Shown here: piece by piece, positions 12,290 to 22,559 of the stretch | Layout of the letters: each line of letters begins with the position of its first letter | Position numbering within the stretch: the first letter of the stretch is position 1 | Assembly: GCA_949358305.1 (NCBI GenBank) | Contig: OX442316.1 | Span: 1,366,001-1,426,000 of the forward strand | Direction: 5' to 3' | Length of the DNA: 60,000 nt | From: Strigamia acuminata | Taxonomy: Eukaryota > Arthropoda > Chilopoda > Geophilomorpha > Linotaeniidae | Program-made: the position numbers and the translations under genes | Notes under the pieces: model-generated | The model's database searches: none | Told to the model about the DNA's origin: nothing | The model's input: only the letters and a program-made list of their open reading frames with translations

Positions 12290-14039
12290 GTGGGGAATTA
12301 AGTCGTCGTTGATTCACCACGGGTGCTAAAGGTAAAGATGTGTCGATTGGTTGAGTGTCTATAGTTTGGGATCATTGATTTGATGTCCGCGACCGGTCCT
12401 AAGCCATCGCCAGTGAAATTGACAAAACAACGGCAAAACAAAATGAGCGCTCTTTCTAACGGCGTTCACGTGATGGCTTTGATTTCGTTTTTGTTTTTGA
12501 TTTTGGGAGTTTGAATGGGATTGGTTGATGGTTAATTTTTTTTTTCTTTTATTTTTTTTGTGGATAAAAGTTAATCGTGTTTATTAGTTTTGTTGAAACA
12601 AGAGATAAAAGCCAAAATCATGTTAGTTAGTTCGTTTTGTTGTCGGCTTGGCGCGCTGGTTGTATATTTTTAAGGTATCAAACCGAGGTATTGAAATGAG
12701 ATTTTAAAATACAAATCGTTCAAATGTTTTAATTTTTAATAAAAATTATTAATAATTGAAATTGGTATTTTAAAATTAATTTGTCAAAAAAGTACTTCCG
12801 GTTGTTATTTCTCTTGAGAATGGAAAACATCGCTAAAGTTTTCCAAAAATTTGTAATAAAAAATAAATATTTCTTTAGGTAAATTCATGAACGAACTTGC
12901 GCTTCGCCACACGGGGTTGAAGTTATTGTGTGATCGATTGCCGGTCACTACCGGTCACTACCGGTCACTACAACACAACATCCACATGACCTAGTCCAAC
13001 CCCACACCGCTAGATTTAGCTGTACGGTCGAAACTCTTTATATTGTAACGTGTGACAATCATGCTTTTTTGACCCGATTAAATGACTAATTCCACCAATA
13101 GATGGCGCTGTTAGTATTTAGCGGTAAGTATATTCTGTCGGTAAGAATTTACAGATTGAGATTAAAGTAGATAAAATTATGTTTTGTGTTGTATGTTGTT
13201 GTACTTGTATAATATATTTATTTAAGTGATGTTTACTATCTAGCTGTTTTAGGATAATATTCATGAGCCACGAGAAATAGTCGACACCACACCACATTCG
13301 TTGACATTGGTTGACTTGACGTTTTTTTTTTCATTTTCTGGTTCAAACTGATCGGTTTTCAATGTCACCCTCTTCCAATATCTGTACATGATGTTTTTCA
13401 ACTTCGATTCCTTTTGTCAAAAAGCTATAGCTTGCAAGGAATGAAGAAATACAAGTACTGTAGTCTACAACCAATTCGTTTTTTGAGTATGGCGCCGCAG
13501 CCGCACCAACAAGTTCAACATCGGTTTTAACTGCATCGGAAATTCGGAATGACAAAACCGTCCACTATTCGAAAAACTGCTTCCAGAGCCGCTTCGAACC
13601 ATCGCTTCCTTCCGGTTTGTAGACAATTTCTTGCAATTCATTTTAATAATTACGTACCATAAATGATATTTGCACAGCCACACCGTACGCAGTTTCTGCT
13701 AGTGAGATGTGCTGTAGACTCGGCAAGTCCAAAATGGTATTCATAGTTTAGTTTGCAATTTGAGGTGTTAGGCAACATTTAATCGGAAAATTCAAAAAAT
13801 CAGCAACAGCGGTCAGGCGCGAGTAGTCCAATATTATTTCATATGTCCATTCCACTGTTACAACTTACTTACAATTAATTGGATAATAATCTGCTTATAT
13901 TTGACTGTCTTTTAATGTTGTAGTTATTTTTTTTATCAACCAGAAATTCAACATAAAAACAAATACAATTCTTGTAATAAAACAATTTTTAATTTTTATT
14001 CTTAATTGTTATTTTAATAGTTTGACATTGCATAATCGA
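12290..14039. other. Intergenic region, no gene recognised
   Basis: The left end probably contains the 5' UTR exon and promoter of the minus-strand gene at 11222-12085. At 12950-12973 a 10-bp unit CCGGTCACTA is repeated three times. Between 13343 and 13683 two minus-strand frames of about 70 codons overlap in different phases; they look like a decayed element but no family is recognisable. The rest is AT-rich. Confidence 0.5.
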
Positions 14040-14472
14040 TTAAGGTAGTGAAGTTGCATTGCTGGTTTTGACCACTCCTAACATGGGCGCGAATATGATT
14101 GTGGCCGCACTGAAGGCGCAACATTCACCGTCGCCGAACGAGCAGCATCCGGTCTCGCAAGAGCTGGCCTCGCACTTATTTCTCTCACTACACACCAAAT
14201 TATCCCTGCATTGGCCGTATTCTGTCAAATAACCACCGATTTACTGTATTTTTAATTTGTACACGATAAAATGAATTTTTTCTGTAAATTTTTCTCGTGT
14301 TTTTACCTGGACAACATGTGCCGTGGACTCGGCAGCAGGAATAACTCACGATTCCGTTGCAGAATTCGCACAGGTTGAAAACGACCAATCTGTTCAAGTA
14401 ATCGCTGCTTTGTGTGCCAGTTTGGGCGCTTACGGCCACGATCAGCAATCCGAGGAGAAATATGCACTTCAT
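14040..14472 (-). CDS. Small secreted cysteine-rich protein, 2 exons, 115 aa
   Basis: Exons 14307-14472 and 14040-14221 join in phase (after one base of a codon) with good GT-AG signals. The first 17 residues form a typical signal peptide (MKCIFLLGLLIVAVSAQ). The mature part carries about 17 cysteines with several CC pairs (patterns CxxC, CC-x5-CC, C-x3-C, CC). Such spacing suggests a disulfide-rich extracellular protein. It recalls granulin-like or small antimicrobial-type folds, but I cannot assign one and nothing shows toxicity. The tail after the last cysteine is hydrophobic (residues about 92-105: AATIIFAPMLGVV) and could be a GPI signal or a membrane anchor. A TATA-like motif lies about 95 bases upstream. 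Confidence 0.75.
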
Positions 14473-14561
14473 TTCACGAAAAGTCTAGAAATATTAATCA
14501 AAACTTACGGTATTTTTTAGTGACCAAATGATGAAATAAATCTAAAATTGTATAATTTCGA

Positions 14562-14571
14562 TACTTATACC
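14562..14571 (-). promoter_or_regulatory. TATA-like box of the cysteine-rich protein gene
   Basis: On the minus strand this reads GTATAAGTAT, about 95 bases before the start codon at 14472. Position and match fit a TATA box for a short 5' UTR. No experimental signal can be seen. Confidence 0.4.
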
Positions 14572-14817
14572 CAGTAGTGGTGAGAACTGAAAGTGCGTTG
14601 AGACTTGAGAGTGAGCTGAGCTAGAGATATAGGGAAGGGTTGGGCAAATGTCACGTGATGTGGGTATTGATAAATTCTTGTGACCTTTGAGCTTGTGCTA
14701 TCGATTAAAAAGGGGTTAGAAAACCGGGTCATTGACCAACAACAAAGTAACCATGTGACAAACGCTAAAGTAATTGTTTATTTGGTTTTATAAAATAAAT
14801 TAATTAACCCTAGAAAT

Positions 14818-15516
14818 ACCGGGTGGCCCAAGGAAAACCGATCCGACAATACAAGGAGGGCTACTAAGGGTGTCTCAAAAAAATTTGTATATTGTTCAAT
14901 TAAATATACATATATTAATCAATACTAGTGGGCAGTGTTTAATTAACCTTTCTGGTGCAGTTTATTTCCACTCTTCCGTTTGGTGTTTAGTTTTTCATGA
15001 TCAGAGCTTTTGTTCTCGAGATGTTTGCGTTTTTAATCAATTTTTGTCCCAATTTGCCCAGTTTGATTGCACTAGTCATTCTTGAGTTTCCGATGTTGTG
15101 GTACTTTTGTGGATTTCTTCACCAGTACCGGTACAGATAGAGATACAGATACACAGTATTTTTCAAAAAGTGCTACATTTCGTGGTAGTGGCACTGTACC
15201 TGTACCACTTTTTTTTTTATACATTTATACATTTATACATCCAAAAGAGTATCGCTGAAAAAATTCAAAAAATACCACACTCTGAAATTCAGGAATGACT
15301 GCAATCAAACTTGGCGAATTGGAACAAAAATTGATTAAAATCACAATCACAAATATCTCTAGGGCGCAAGCTCGGATCGTCAAAAACAAAACACCAAACG
15401 AAAGAGCGGAAAAAACTGCACCAGAAATGTCAATGAAACAACGTTGCCCCAACTAACAGTACTGTATACATTTTGAGACACCCTGTATTGTTCGGCCGGT
15501 TTTATTTGGGCCAACT
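14818..15516. mobile_element. Older inverted-repeat element interrupted by a younger one
   Basis: The outer arms are 14818-14853 and 15484-15516. GGCCCAAGGAAAACCG on the left pairs with the reverse complement of CGGTTTTATTTGGGCC on the right with a few mismatches. Everything between is the long-TIR element described next. The outer pair may be a mariner-type MITE split by the insertion, or an extension of the same inverted repeat. Confidence 0.5.
14867..15485. mobile_element. MITE with about 220-bp terminal inverted repeats
   Basis: The left arm begins AGGGTGTCTCAAAA and the right arm ends TTTTGAGACACCCTG. The two arms match as inverted repeats for about 220 bases with scattered differences; shared blocks include TTTCTGGTGCAGTTT and TTTAATCAATTTTTGT. 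TA flanks both ends, as expected for Tc1/mariner-type insertion. The centre (about 15090-15270) is unique and contains a short ATACATTT repeat. No transposase frame is present, so it is non-autonomous. Confidence 0.85.
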
Positions 15517-16206
15517 AATAGATTAGTGCATGAGGAGATATTTGTTTTCCAATAAACTGAAAGAAACCAGTGTTATCCTGTCTCAATTTTATTCAGTTGT
15601 TATTTCACTTGTTATTGTCTACGCACAATATAATGGACACGAAAAATATACAAAAGGATAAAAAAAAAAAATGTCTCGAATTTTATTTTTGATATTCGCA
15701 TATTCTTCCACAGAATATTTTCACAAATTTTCAGTCGTACAGTACGTTATAACGTATCGAATATCATCTTATAGAATGTTAGAGGTGAGAAATGAGAAAT
15801 AGATGAAGTGATGTGATGTGATGGAATTGAAATTAATTCATCTTTTCTAGGATCAGAGGGAAATTGTTCTCTGTCGTTTGACCAGTGCCGTTATGCATGC
15901 GCTCTGCGATTCAATCTCATTTTCAAGTTCGGACATACGAAAGATTTGAGTAATCTTCTGTACTCTGCATACACATCATACGAAATACGAAACCTATAAA
16001 CATCAATATTTTCCAAAAATTTAATTCCATTTGCTTTGTTTGAGGTTTTGAGGCTTTGAGTTAACCTGATTGATAACGTTTCTTTCGTTCAGTCGGTTGC
16101 TACAGCTGGCAAAGTCGCAACGAATATGTGTGTGGACAAAGAGAATGAAGTCGAACGTGAAACTATAGAGAATGTATCCTTCAGTTTAAAGTTCGACTTT
16201 TTTCTC

Positions 16207-16246
16207 TTGGCGCCATGATGGTGCTCTTCTTTCACGCATGCGCAGT
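16207..16246. promoter_or_regulatory. Possible promoter motifs upstream of the 519-aa protein gene
   Basis: TTGGCGCC at about 16207-16214 resembles an E2F core, and GCATGCGCAGT at about 16235-16245 resembles an NRF1 site. They lie about 300 bases before the acceptor that precedes the start codon, so a promoter with a 5' UTR exon and intron is plausible. The intergenic DNA from 15517 to 16534 shows nothing else. Confidence 0.3.
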
Positions 16247-16549
16247 AATTGGAGATAACGTATCGAGTTGACTGGAACACGACTATATCAATAGAATTTT
16301 TGAATTTTTCACTCAAAATAATTGAAAGAAACGATTTTTTTTAAATGTTGGATTGCCCGGATGTTTCGAGAATATATTTCAAAATTTAAACTATTTGTGG
16401 TATTGCCACGAGAGGTCGGCTCAACCAATTAGTGGAAGCCATTTGCAATTTTGATTTTATTTGTACAGTGCGATCGAAAAACTGCAATAGCTCATCGTTT
16501 GATTGAAAATAATATTTTATTTTGTTTTCTACAGTTACGAGTAGAAATA

Positions 16550-18852
16550 ATGGACAAGGACACATTTAATTTCTCACCCGACATGATCGAGGGATCGGAG
16601 ACCACGCCGCCATTTTGTACGCCGTCGAAGTTGTTTTTTAATGAGTTAGGGTATTTATGATAGACAATTTTTTATTCGGTAAAACTAAATTGATATTTTT
16701 TTCGTTTTTAGTCGTCAGCAATTGGATTTCGTGCCGGATAACATGTCGTTCACATCATCGTGTGAATTTTCGTTGCAAATGGTATAATTATCGACATTGG
16801 AATAAAATTATAATAAAAGTGATCATATTTTGTTTTTGAAGGATCAGAATATTCTAGATGAACTCGAGACCGACTCTGATGCTACCTGCATGCCCGACGA
16901 CAGGTGAAATCATGGTAACTCGAACCGAACCAATATTTAATTAATAATTTCGTATTCCACAGTGAGCCTTGCACGTTTGAAAATGAAATTGAAGCGACAG
17001 CGACACGTAGTGAGAAGCAGAAACTACGTTCGGACGAAATATCGCAGGATTTATTCACAAATTCGAAGCATTCTCACGAAATTACGCAAGAGGTTGACAT
17101 CTGCACCGAGAATACGGCGGGAGAAAGAGAAAATGTGGACATTTCTTCGTCCTGCTCCACGATTTCTTCGTTTATGAGCGAAAATGTGATGACGCCGTCT
17201 TCGCAAGATGTACATTTGAACAAAATCGGACGAAAACTCGCGTGGATCGAAAAGAAATTGAAATCCTCGCCGACAATTTCGAGTTTCCGTAAATCCGATC
17301 TAAATTTAATTTAATTTTTTTAATTTTTAATTTTTAATTTTTAATTTTTTTAATTTTAATCTTTTTTAATTTTTAATTTTTTTAATTTTAATCTTTTTTA
17401 ATTTTTAATTTTTTTAATTTTAATCTTTTTTAATTTTTAATTTTTTTAATTTTTAATTTTTAATTTTTTTAATTTTATCTTTTTTAATTTTTAATTTTTA
17501 TTGGAATAGGTGAATTGAAAACATGTGTAGGGAAGTTGTTCGGGAAATTAATGCAAATAAGTGACAGCCAGAACGTGGAAAAGCAGCAATTGTCGCAATC
17601 GCAAGGGCTCGGATCACGATTGGCCAAACGCAGAGCTAAATTGAGGAATTTTATTGACATTTCGGATGAGTTGGACGCTGAAATAAGCGGTCTGATGCGT
17701 GCGATCGAGCCTGGAGGCAAAAACGGAGACAATGGCGGAGAAAACGAAAACGAAAACGAAAAAGAAAACGAAATTGAAATTGAAAAGAAAATGGAATATG
17801 AAATCGAAGTCGAAAACGGTATTGAAAATGAAATCGATAACGAAATTGAAAAGGAAATCGAAAAGGAAAACGAAAACGAAATTGAAATTGAAAACAAAAT
17901 GGAATACGAAATCGAAATCGAAAACGGAATTGAAAACGAAATCGATAACGAAATCGAAAAGGAAATCGAAAAGGAAAACGACAACGAAAAGGAAAACGAC
18001 AACGAAAAGGAAATCGAAAAGGAAATCGAAATTGAAATCGAAAATGAAATGGAAATTGAGATCGAAACCGAAAGGGTTGAAAAGGATGAAAATGTTGCGG
18101 GAATTAAAACTCCAAGAAGAGTTTCGGCAAGCAGGAGTCAATTTGGATTATACCCTGACGTTAGAATTTGTTGTTACAATTTGATTGTTGTTTGTTTGAT
18201 TGATTGATTGGTTTTTTAAATTGGTTTTTGAAGGATTTGTCACCTGTTTTGTCTCTGAGGGAAGATGGAACGCTGTATAATAAGAAGGGGGAAGACTTCT
18301 CGACGATATCTCATTGGTTACATCAGCAAAAGAGTTCGCAAACAGTTGAACAAGTAACATTGAAGCAACATTTTTTAAACCAAATAACTTTTTTGTGCGC
18401 TTTTACTCAATTTCGAAAATTATATATAGTCACATTTAAATATTTTCTTTGCATTTCTTAGAGTTTTATTCGCACTTTTGAACTGATTTGAGGTTTAAAC
18501 GTTTTCTGAATTATTTTAGAATTATTTTTGAGTTTCTTGAATTATTTTTGCATTTTTATGAATGTTTTGAGTTTTTTAAATGATTTTCATTCATTATTTT
18601 CGCATCGATTTGCAGGTTGTGTCTAGAAAAGCGGAGCCATCGACACAGCCAGCGAAAAGCATCTTTGACCTGCTACATTTCGACAGAACGTCCTCTCTAA
18701 CCACTCATCAATTAAAACAAACGAAAACCCTACTCACCACCGGCGACGACGTTCTATCCCAATCCCACCATTTACCCATAAACTTTTGGACAAACGATTT
18801 CTCCAAAATTATTCTCAACCACTCTCTAATTCAAGCAATTGACCGTTGGTAA
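16550..18852 (+). CDS. Uncharacterised 519-aa acidic low-complexity protein, 7 exons
   Basis: Exons 16550-16644, 16712-16781, 16842-16903, 16963-17288, 17510-18159, 18234-18353 and 18616-18852 join in phase. The start codon lies 15 bases after an acceptor at 16534. The N-terminal part is Ser/Asp/Glu-rich with SP/TP sites (NFSPD, TTPPFCTPSK), typical of a phosphorylated disordered region. Exon 4 ends with a predicted amphipathic helix. Exon 5 begins with a helical segment around GKLFGKLMQ and then carries about 100 residues almost only of E, N, I and K. The C terminus (exons 6-7) looks conserved: ISHWLHQQ and a final PINFWTNDFSK ... IDRW. I do not recognise the family; a cell-cycle or spindle role is only a guess from composition and promoter motifs. 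Confidence 0.7.
17307..17500. repeat. AT-rich tandem repeat filling intron 4
   Basis: Almost the whole intron consists of TTTTTAATTTTTAAT-type units with a 32-35 bp higher-order period marked by TTAATCTTTTTTAATTTTT. It starts about 18 bases after the donor and ends about 10 bases before the acceptor. Confidence 0.85.
17735..18070 (+). repeat. Coding GAA(A/A)T(T/C)GAAA repeat encoding ENEIEKE
   Basis: About 330 bases of purine-rich repeats (GAAATCGAAA, GAAAACGAAA) encode E/N/I/K runs. Two longer blocks, each including KMEYEIE and ENGIENEIDNEIE, repeat with about 105 bases spacing, so a segmental duplication lies on top of the short slippage. The encoded segment is probably a long charged single alpha helix. 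Confidence 0.88.
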
Positions 18853-19011
18853 AATCTCTTTTTCAAACAAAAAAGTCAATAAAATAAATAAATAAACACA
18901 AACGAGACTCCTCATTCGTCGAATAACCAACACAAAATGACGTAATAAATCATTTTACCCCATCTAGCGTCAAAACCCTAAAACATCCATTGTCTTCCAG
19001 CCGTCGTCGCC

Positions 19012-19125
19012 ATGTTGAACCAACCGTCAACTGGATTTCGATTTCAAACAAACGTGAGTAAACCGCCTCAAACAGCCAAAAACGTTGACTGAAAACCCAA
19101 TGTTACACATTTTCAGCCAAAATGA
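19012..19125 (+). promoter_or_regulatory. Spliced upstream ORF overlapping the main start codon
   Basis: An ATG at 19012 opens a 16-codon frame that runs to the donor at 19053 (GTGAGT), continues from the acceptor at 19117 and stops at TGA 19123-19125. The stop overlaps the main ATG at 19122 as ATGA. Such overlap is known to allow termination-reinitiation or to reduce main-frame translation. It depends on the intron 19054-19116 being removed. The 50 bases before 19012 are pyrimidine-rich and may hold the promoter. Confidence 0.6.
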
Positions 19126-22100
19126 CGTTGCTTTCAAAAGACAAAGTGCACTACGTGCAACTCAACTACCTGTTGATGCCGCGCGCGAGCACCGTGCTGC
19201 GGAAGATGTTCAGAACGAAATACCGCGACGCTTTCGACACTCCGTGGCTCGACACGGAACACCAAGGCAGAACATTCATCGGAAACGTCGGAAAACGCAT
19301 CTACACGACGGCCAGTCGCCGCCAAAAGCAACTGCTGCGCTCCGGACGCGTCGACACGTGGGATTTGCAACTGCTGTGCAACATTTTGCTCAAATTGAAA
19401 TTCGGACGAGAAGTGGACGCAAATCTCGTGGAAAAATTAGCGAAAATCCACGCGCGAGTGCGGAGAAGCGACAACCATTCGGTGAGTCGCGAGGAATTCG
19501 AACCGACGTGGGAAAGCGTGAAGGACATTTTAATTCGACTCGGGGATCCGATTTCCGAGCTGGAATCGCTCGAGACGACGGCCAACGTCAAGGACATTCG
19601 ACAGGAGTACACGGCGCCGCCGATCGACGACGAAACGGATGAAAAAGCGGATCATCTTCACCGCTCGGCCAACGCGCATCACAAAATGGGGAATTTGAAC
19701 GACGCCATCTCGTGTTACAACGAGTGCATCAATTTGTTGGCATCCAACCGGAAGCTGGCCGCCGTTTATTCGCATCGCTCGGCCGCGTTTTTGGCGCTCA
19801 ACGACGAAATCGCCATTTTATCCGACAACACGAACGTGAAATTGGCGCGGGACGACGCGAAAAACGCCATCGAGTTGTGGCCCACGTGGTACGAGCCGCA
19901 CTACAGGCTCGGACGAGCGTACGAACGAATGTATGACGATTACAAGGCGTCGAAACACTACGAAATCGCGTTCGTGTTGAACCCGAGCAAGACGAAAGTC
20001 TACCATCGCTTGGACGCGCTCAAAATGGGCGCGGAAAAGGAGGCATTTGCGATAGACAGCTCGGCCGAGTTCTTAGAGAGCATCAAATCCGATTTGGAAG
20101 GACTCGGTGGAGCTTACTGGACAGTCTGGCGGGGTCTGTGTCATCTCGGCGGACACACGGTCGAGAAAGACGAGAAAAAGGCGGCCATTTTGATTTCCCA
20201 AGCGGCGGAATGTGGCAACACGTACGCCATGTTGATTCTCGCGAACATGTTCGCGAGAGGCGACGGGGTGGAGAAGGATGAGGATAAATACGTGGAATTG
20301 TTGAACGAAGTGGTCCGACAGCCGTTTTGCGTGAAGGGAACGCTTAATAGCGATGTGGCGACCGCGGAACATAATTTAGGAGTGGCATGCAGCAAGGGGA
20401 TCGGGGTTCGGAGGGATTTGGAGCGAGCGATCGAGTGGTATAAAATGGCGGTCGAGCACGGCTACGCGGTAGCGGCGCACAACCTCGGATGTCACTACAT
20501 GGCCGGCTCGGGAGTGGAGAAGGACGAGGGAAAAGCCGTTGAGTTGTGGAAAATCGCCGCTAGTGGCAAGTTGGTGCACGCGATGCGGAGATTGTGCGAT
20601 TACTTCTATTACACGGACCTGGATCCGGATCGAGCTTTGGAGTGGCACAAAATGGCGCTCTGCTACGACAAGGAGGCGATCCATTTGCATTTGGAGGACA
20701 ATTTGATGATATTGAAAGAACTGTGCCAGGTGAGCCGGATTGTCGAGTGGGAAAAGAGAATCGGGTTGTCGATCGACGGTTATTCGATACGGGAGAGGAA
20801 ATATCGGTACATTCGGGATAAAATTCCGAATTTTGATTTTTACGAGAAGGAGGAATCCCTGACGGAAGTGGATCTGCCGGAAGCGGCGAGGAAAGTGTTT
20901 AGCACGTACGGATATGCGTTTACGTGCGTTTTTAACACGGCCAACGAGCGACTACAGCAGGCGGTTGTTCGATTCGGCCGCGCCATCTGGTGGTTGAAAG
21001 AGATAAACAAAGCGGGAATGAAATTCAAATTTGTTTACGAGCTCGCGCGCTGTCTGGAAACGGAACAGATCGTGGCGCATTGGGATCCGCCCGATCGGCA
21101 AATGGCCGAGCGCATTATCGATGATTTGTGGAACGACGTGCTCACTTATCCGTGGGTTGATCTGTTCGATAAAGATGCGAGGATTTGTTACGCGTATTTC
21201 CACCGCCAGGACGAGGAGTTTCATCGCGATTGCGTAGAGAAGTATCCGGAAGTTGCATATTTTTGGCGCATGCTGGTTGGCGCAATCGCGGATCACGAGG
21301 TTGGGTTGCGGGAAGCGGAGAGAGCACTCGGGGTGTTTGAAAACGATTGGGATTTGATGTTTGGGAAAGCGAGACATCTAGCGAGTTTGGGGATAAGTCC
21401 GATTCGGATAGTGGAAGCTTTGGAGGAATTTGTTGCGAATGCTCCGCCCGATCACTGGCTAGTTCCGGGCGCCTATTACGTGATGGCGCTGATGTACGTG
21501 CGGCTGAAGCCGCAACTACATTCGGAGACGGAGCACGCAGCGCGGCAGAGAGTGATGGATTATTTCTGCCTAGGAATGAGTGCGGAGTCGAATCAGTTGC
21601 CGTGTTTGGCGGAACAACAGAACAGTCGGATAGAGAAATTATTCGAGTTGACGCTGGAGATGAAATTGGGCCGAAGGAAGACGGTGAGTAATAAAAATAA
21701 ACTGGTGGAGCCATCTCGCGTCGAGTTGATCAAACTGCATCGGAAAAGAATGCGGGAATGTGGCGCGGATGAATACAACTGCACGGAGAAGTGCGTGCGC
21801 TTCGAGAAGGAAAAGGACGTTTTTGTGCTTTTAACGTTGAAATTTATCGATTTGAATGAAATCGATACGATTAGGGATAACGTGTACCGCGGAAAGGCGA
21901 TATGCGTGAGGATTATCGAGGATTTTTTCGTTTCCGATGGAATTAATCTGCTGGTCGAGGATCGGAATGGCGACGTGCGCAGTGTGAGGATTGTCGACGC
22001 GGCTGAGCAGGGTGGGAAAAGGTTTGCTTACGGTGCGAGGATTATCGTTCGGGACCCGGATGTGAGGATGGGAATGGATGCCAGGCAGGTGATAAGGGTC

Positions 22101-22274
22101 GGGGATGAGAGGAGCGTGATTTTTGTTTCCGGCGGAGATTTGAAGGTTTGTAGGTTTTGTCGCAAGAAGATCGACAAGGGAATGTGTGCAAATTGCAAGA
22201 AGGCGCATTATTGTTCGAAACAATGCCAGATTAACGATTGGAAGGTGTTGAAACATAAGTTGATTTGTTTCTGA
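19122..22274 (+). CDS. HEPN-TPR-Sel1-MYND protein, 1050 aa
   Basis: One uninterrupted coding exon. Residues about 8-145 match the DZIP3-like HEPN layout as I know it: YVQLNYLL at the start, a late Rx4H motif (R114, H119) followed by SREEF and WESVKDILIRLG. Residues about 175-300 are TPR repeats (DEKADHLHRSANAHHKMG, AAVYSHRSAAFLAL, WYEPHYRLGRAYERM). Residues about 330-515 are Sel1-like repeats (ANMFARGDGVEKDE, LGVACSKGIGVRRD, LGCHYMAGSGVEKDEGKA). The middle is helical and unassigned. The last 41 residues are a MYND zinc finger (CxxC at the start, then CxxC, YCSKQCQ, DW, H and a final C). TPR, Sel1 and MYND are interaction modules; Rx4H in HEPN can mark RNase activity, though DZIP3-type domains are often inactive. 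It may be a scaffold for ubiquitin- or RNA-linked complexes. No SET domain is present, so it is not SMYD. Confidence 0.85.
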   Translation: MTLLSKDKVHYVQLNYLLMPRASTVLRKMFRTKYRDAFDTPWLDTEHQGRTFIGNVGKRIYTTASRRQKQLLRSGRVDTWDLQLLCNILLKLKFGREVDANLVEKLAKIHARVRRSDNHSVSREEFEPTWESVKDILIRLGDPISELESLETTANVKDIRQEYTAPPIDDETDEKADHLHRSANAHHKMGNLNDAISCYNECINLLASNRKLAAVYSHRSAAFLALNDEIAILSDNTNVKLARDDAKNAIELWPTWYEPHYRLGRAYERMYDDYKASKHYEIAFVLNPSKTKVYHRLDALKMGAEKEAFAIDSSAEFLESIKSDLEGLGGAYWTVWRGLCHLGGHTVEKDEKKAAILISQAAECGNTYAMLILANMFARGDGVEKDEDKYVELLNEVVRQPFCVKGTLNSDVATAEHNLGVACSKGIGVRRDLERAIEWYKMAVEHGYAVAAHNLGCHYMAGSGVEKDEGKAVELWKIAASGKLVHAMRRLCDYFYYTDLDPDRALEWHKMALCYDKEAIHLHLEDNLMILKELCQVSRIVEWEKRIGLSIDGYSIRERKYRYIRDKIPNFDFYEKEESLTEVDLPEAARKVFSTYGYAFTCVFNTANERLQQAVVRFGRAIWWLKEINKAGMKFKFVYELARCLETEQIVAHWDPPDRQMAERIIDDLWNDVLTYPWVDLFDKDARICYAYFHRQDEEFHRDCVEKYPEVAYFWRMLVGAIADHEVGLREAERALGVFENDWDLMFGKARHLASLGISPIRIVEALEEFVANAPPDHWLVPGAYYVMALMYVRLKPQLHSETEHAARQRVMDYFCLGMSAESNQLPCLAEQQNSRIEKLFELTLEMKLGRRKTVSNKNKLVEPSRVELIKLHRKRMRECGADEYNCTEKCVRFEKEKDVFVLLTLKFIDLNEIDTIRDNVYRGKAICVRIIEDFFVSDGINLLVEDRNGDVRSVRIVDAAEQGGKRFAYGARIIVRDPDVRMGMDARQVIRVGDERSVIFVSGGDLKVCRFCRKKIDKGMCANCKKAHYCSKQCQINDWKVLKHKLICF

Positions 22275-22559
22275 TTTGTTTTTGATTTGAATATTTAATT
22301 TTTTCTTCTAAATAATGGAACTCTGTTTGTTTATTTCTGTTTTGCAATTGGAAAAGTGGAAAAGTTTTTCACCATATTGTGAGTGTGTTTTTTTTTCTTT
22401 TTTTTTAAAATTTTTATTATTGTAATAAATAATTGTTTTTTATGAACTCGAAACCAGTTGTGCAAAAGGACTCTTTTTAACTCGGATTGATGGAGGGGCC
22501 GACATTCACTCGTATTGTATATGCAAATAAGCAAATTAAATTTCAAGTTTTATTGGTTT
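20634..22559 (+). repeat. First copy of a 1926-bp tandem duplication
   Basis: It covers the 3' half of the HEPN-MYND coding region, the 3' UTR and about 285 bases of flank. The two copies appear identical at every stretch I compared, and the reading frames on both strands repeat with a constant 1934-bp offset. Confidence 0.97.

Noticed and set aside
17484-18141. Two minus-strand frames of about 175 codons rich in Ser/Phe/Asp
   Set aside because: They are reverse shadows of the GAA-type coding repeat in the 519-aa protein gene.
21142-21714. 190-codon minus-strand frame inside the HEPN-MYND gene, repeated at 23076-23648
   Set aside because: Low-stop shadow of a GC-rich coding exon; its repetition only reflects the tandem duplication.
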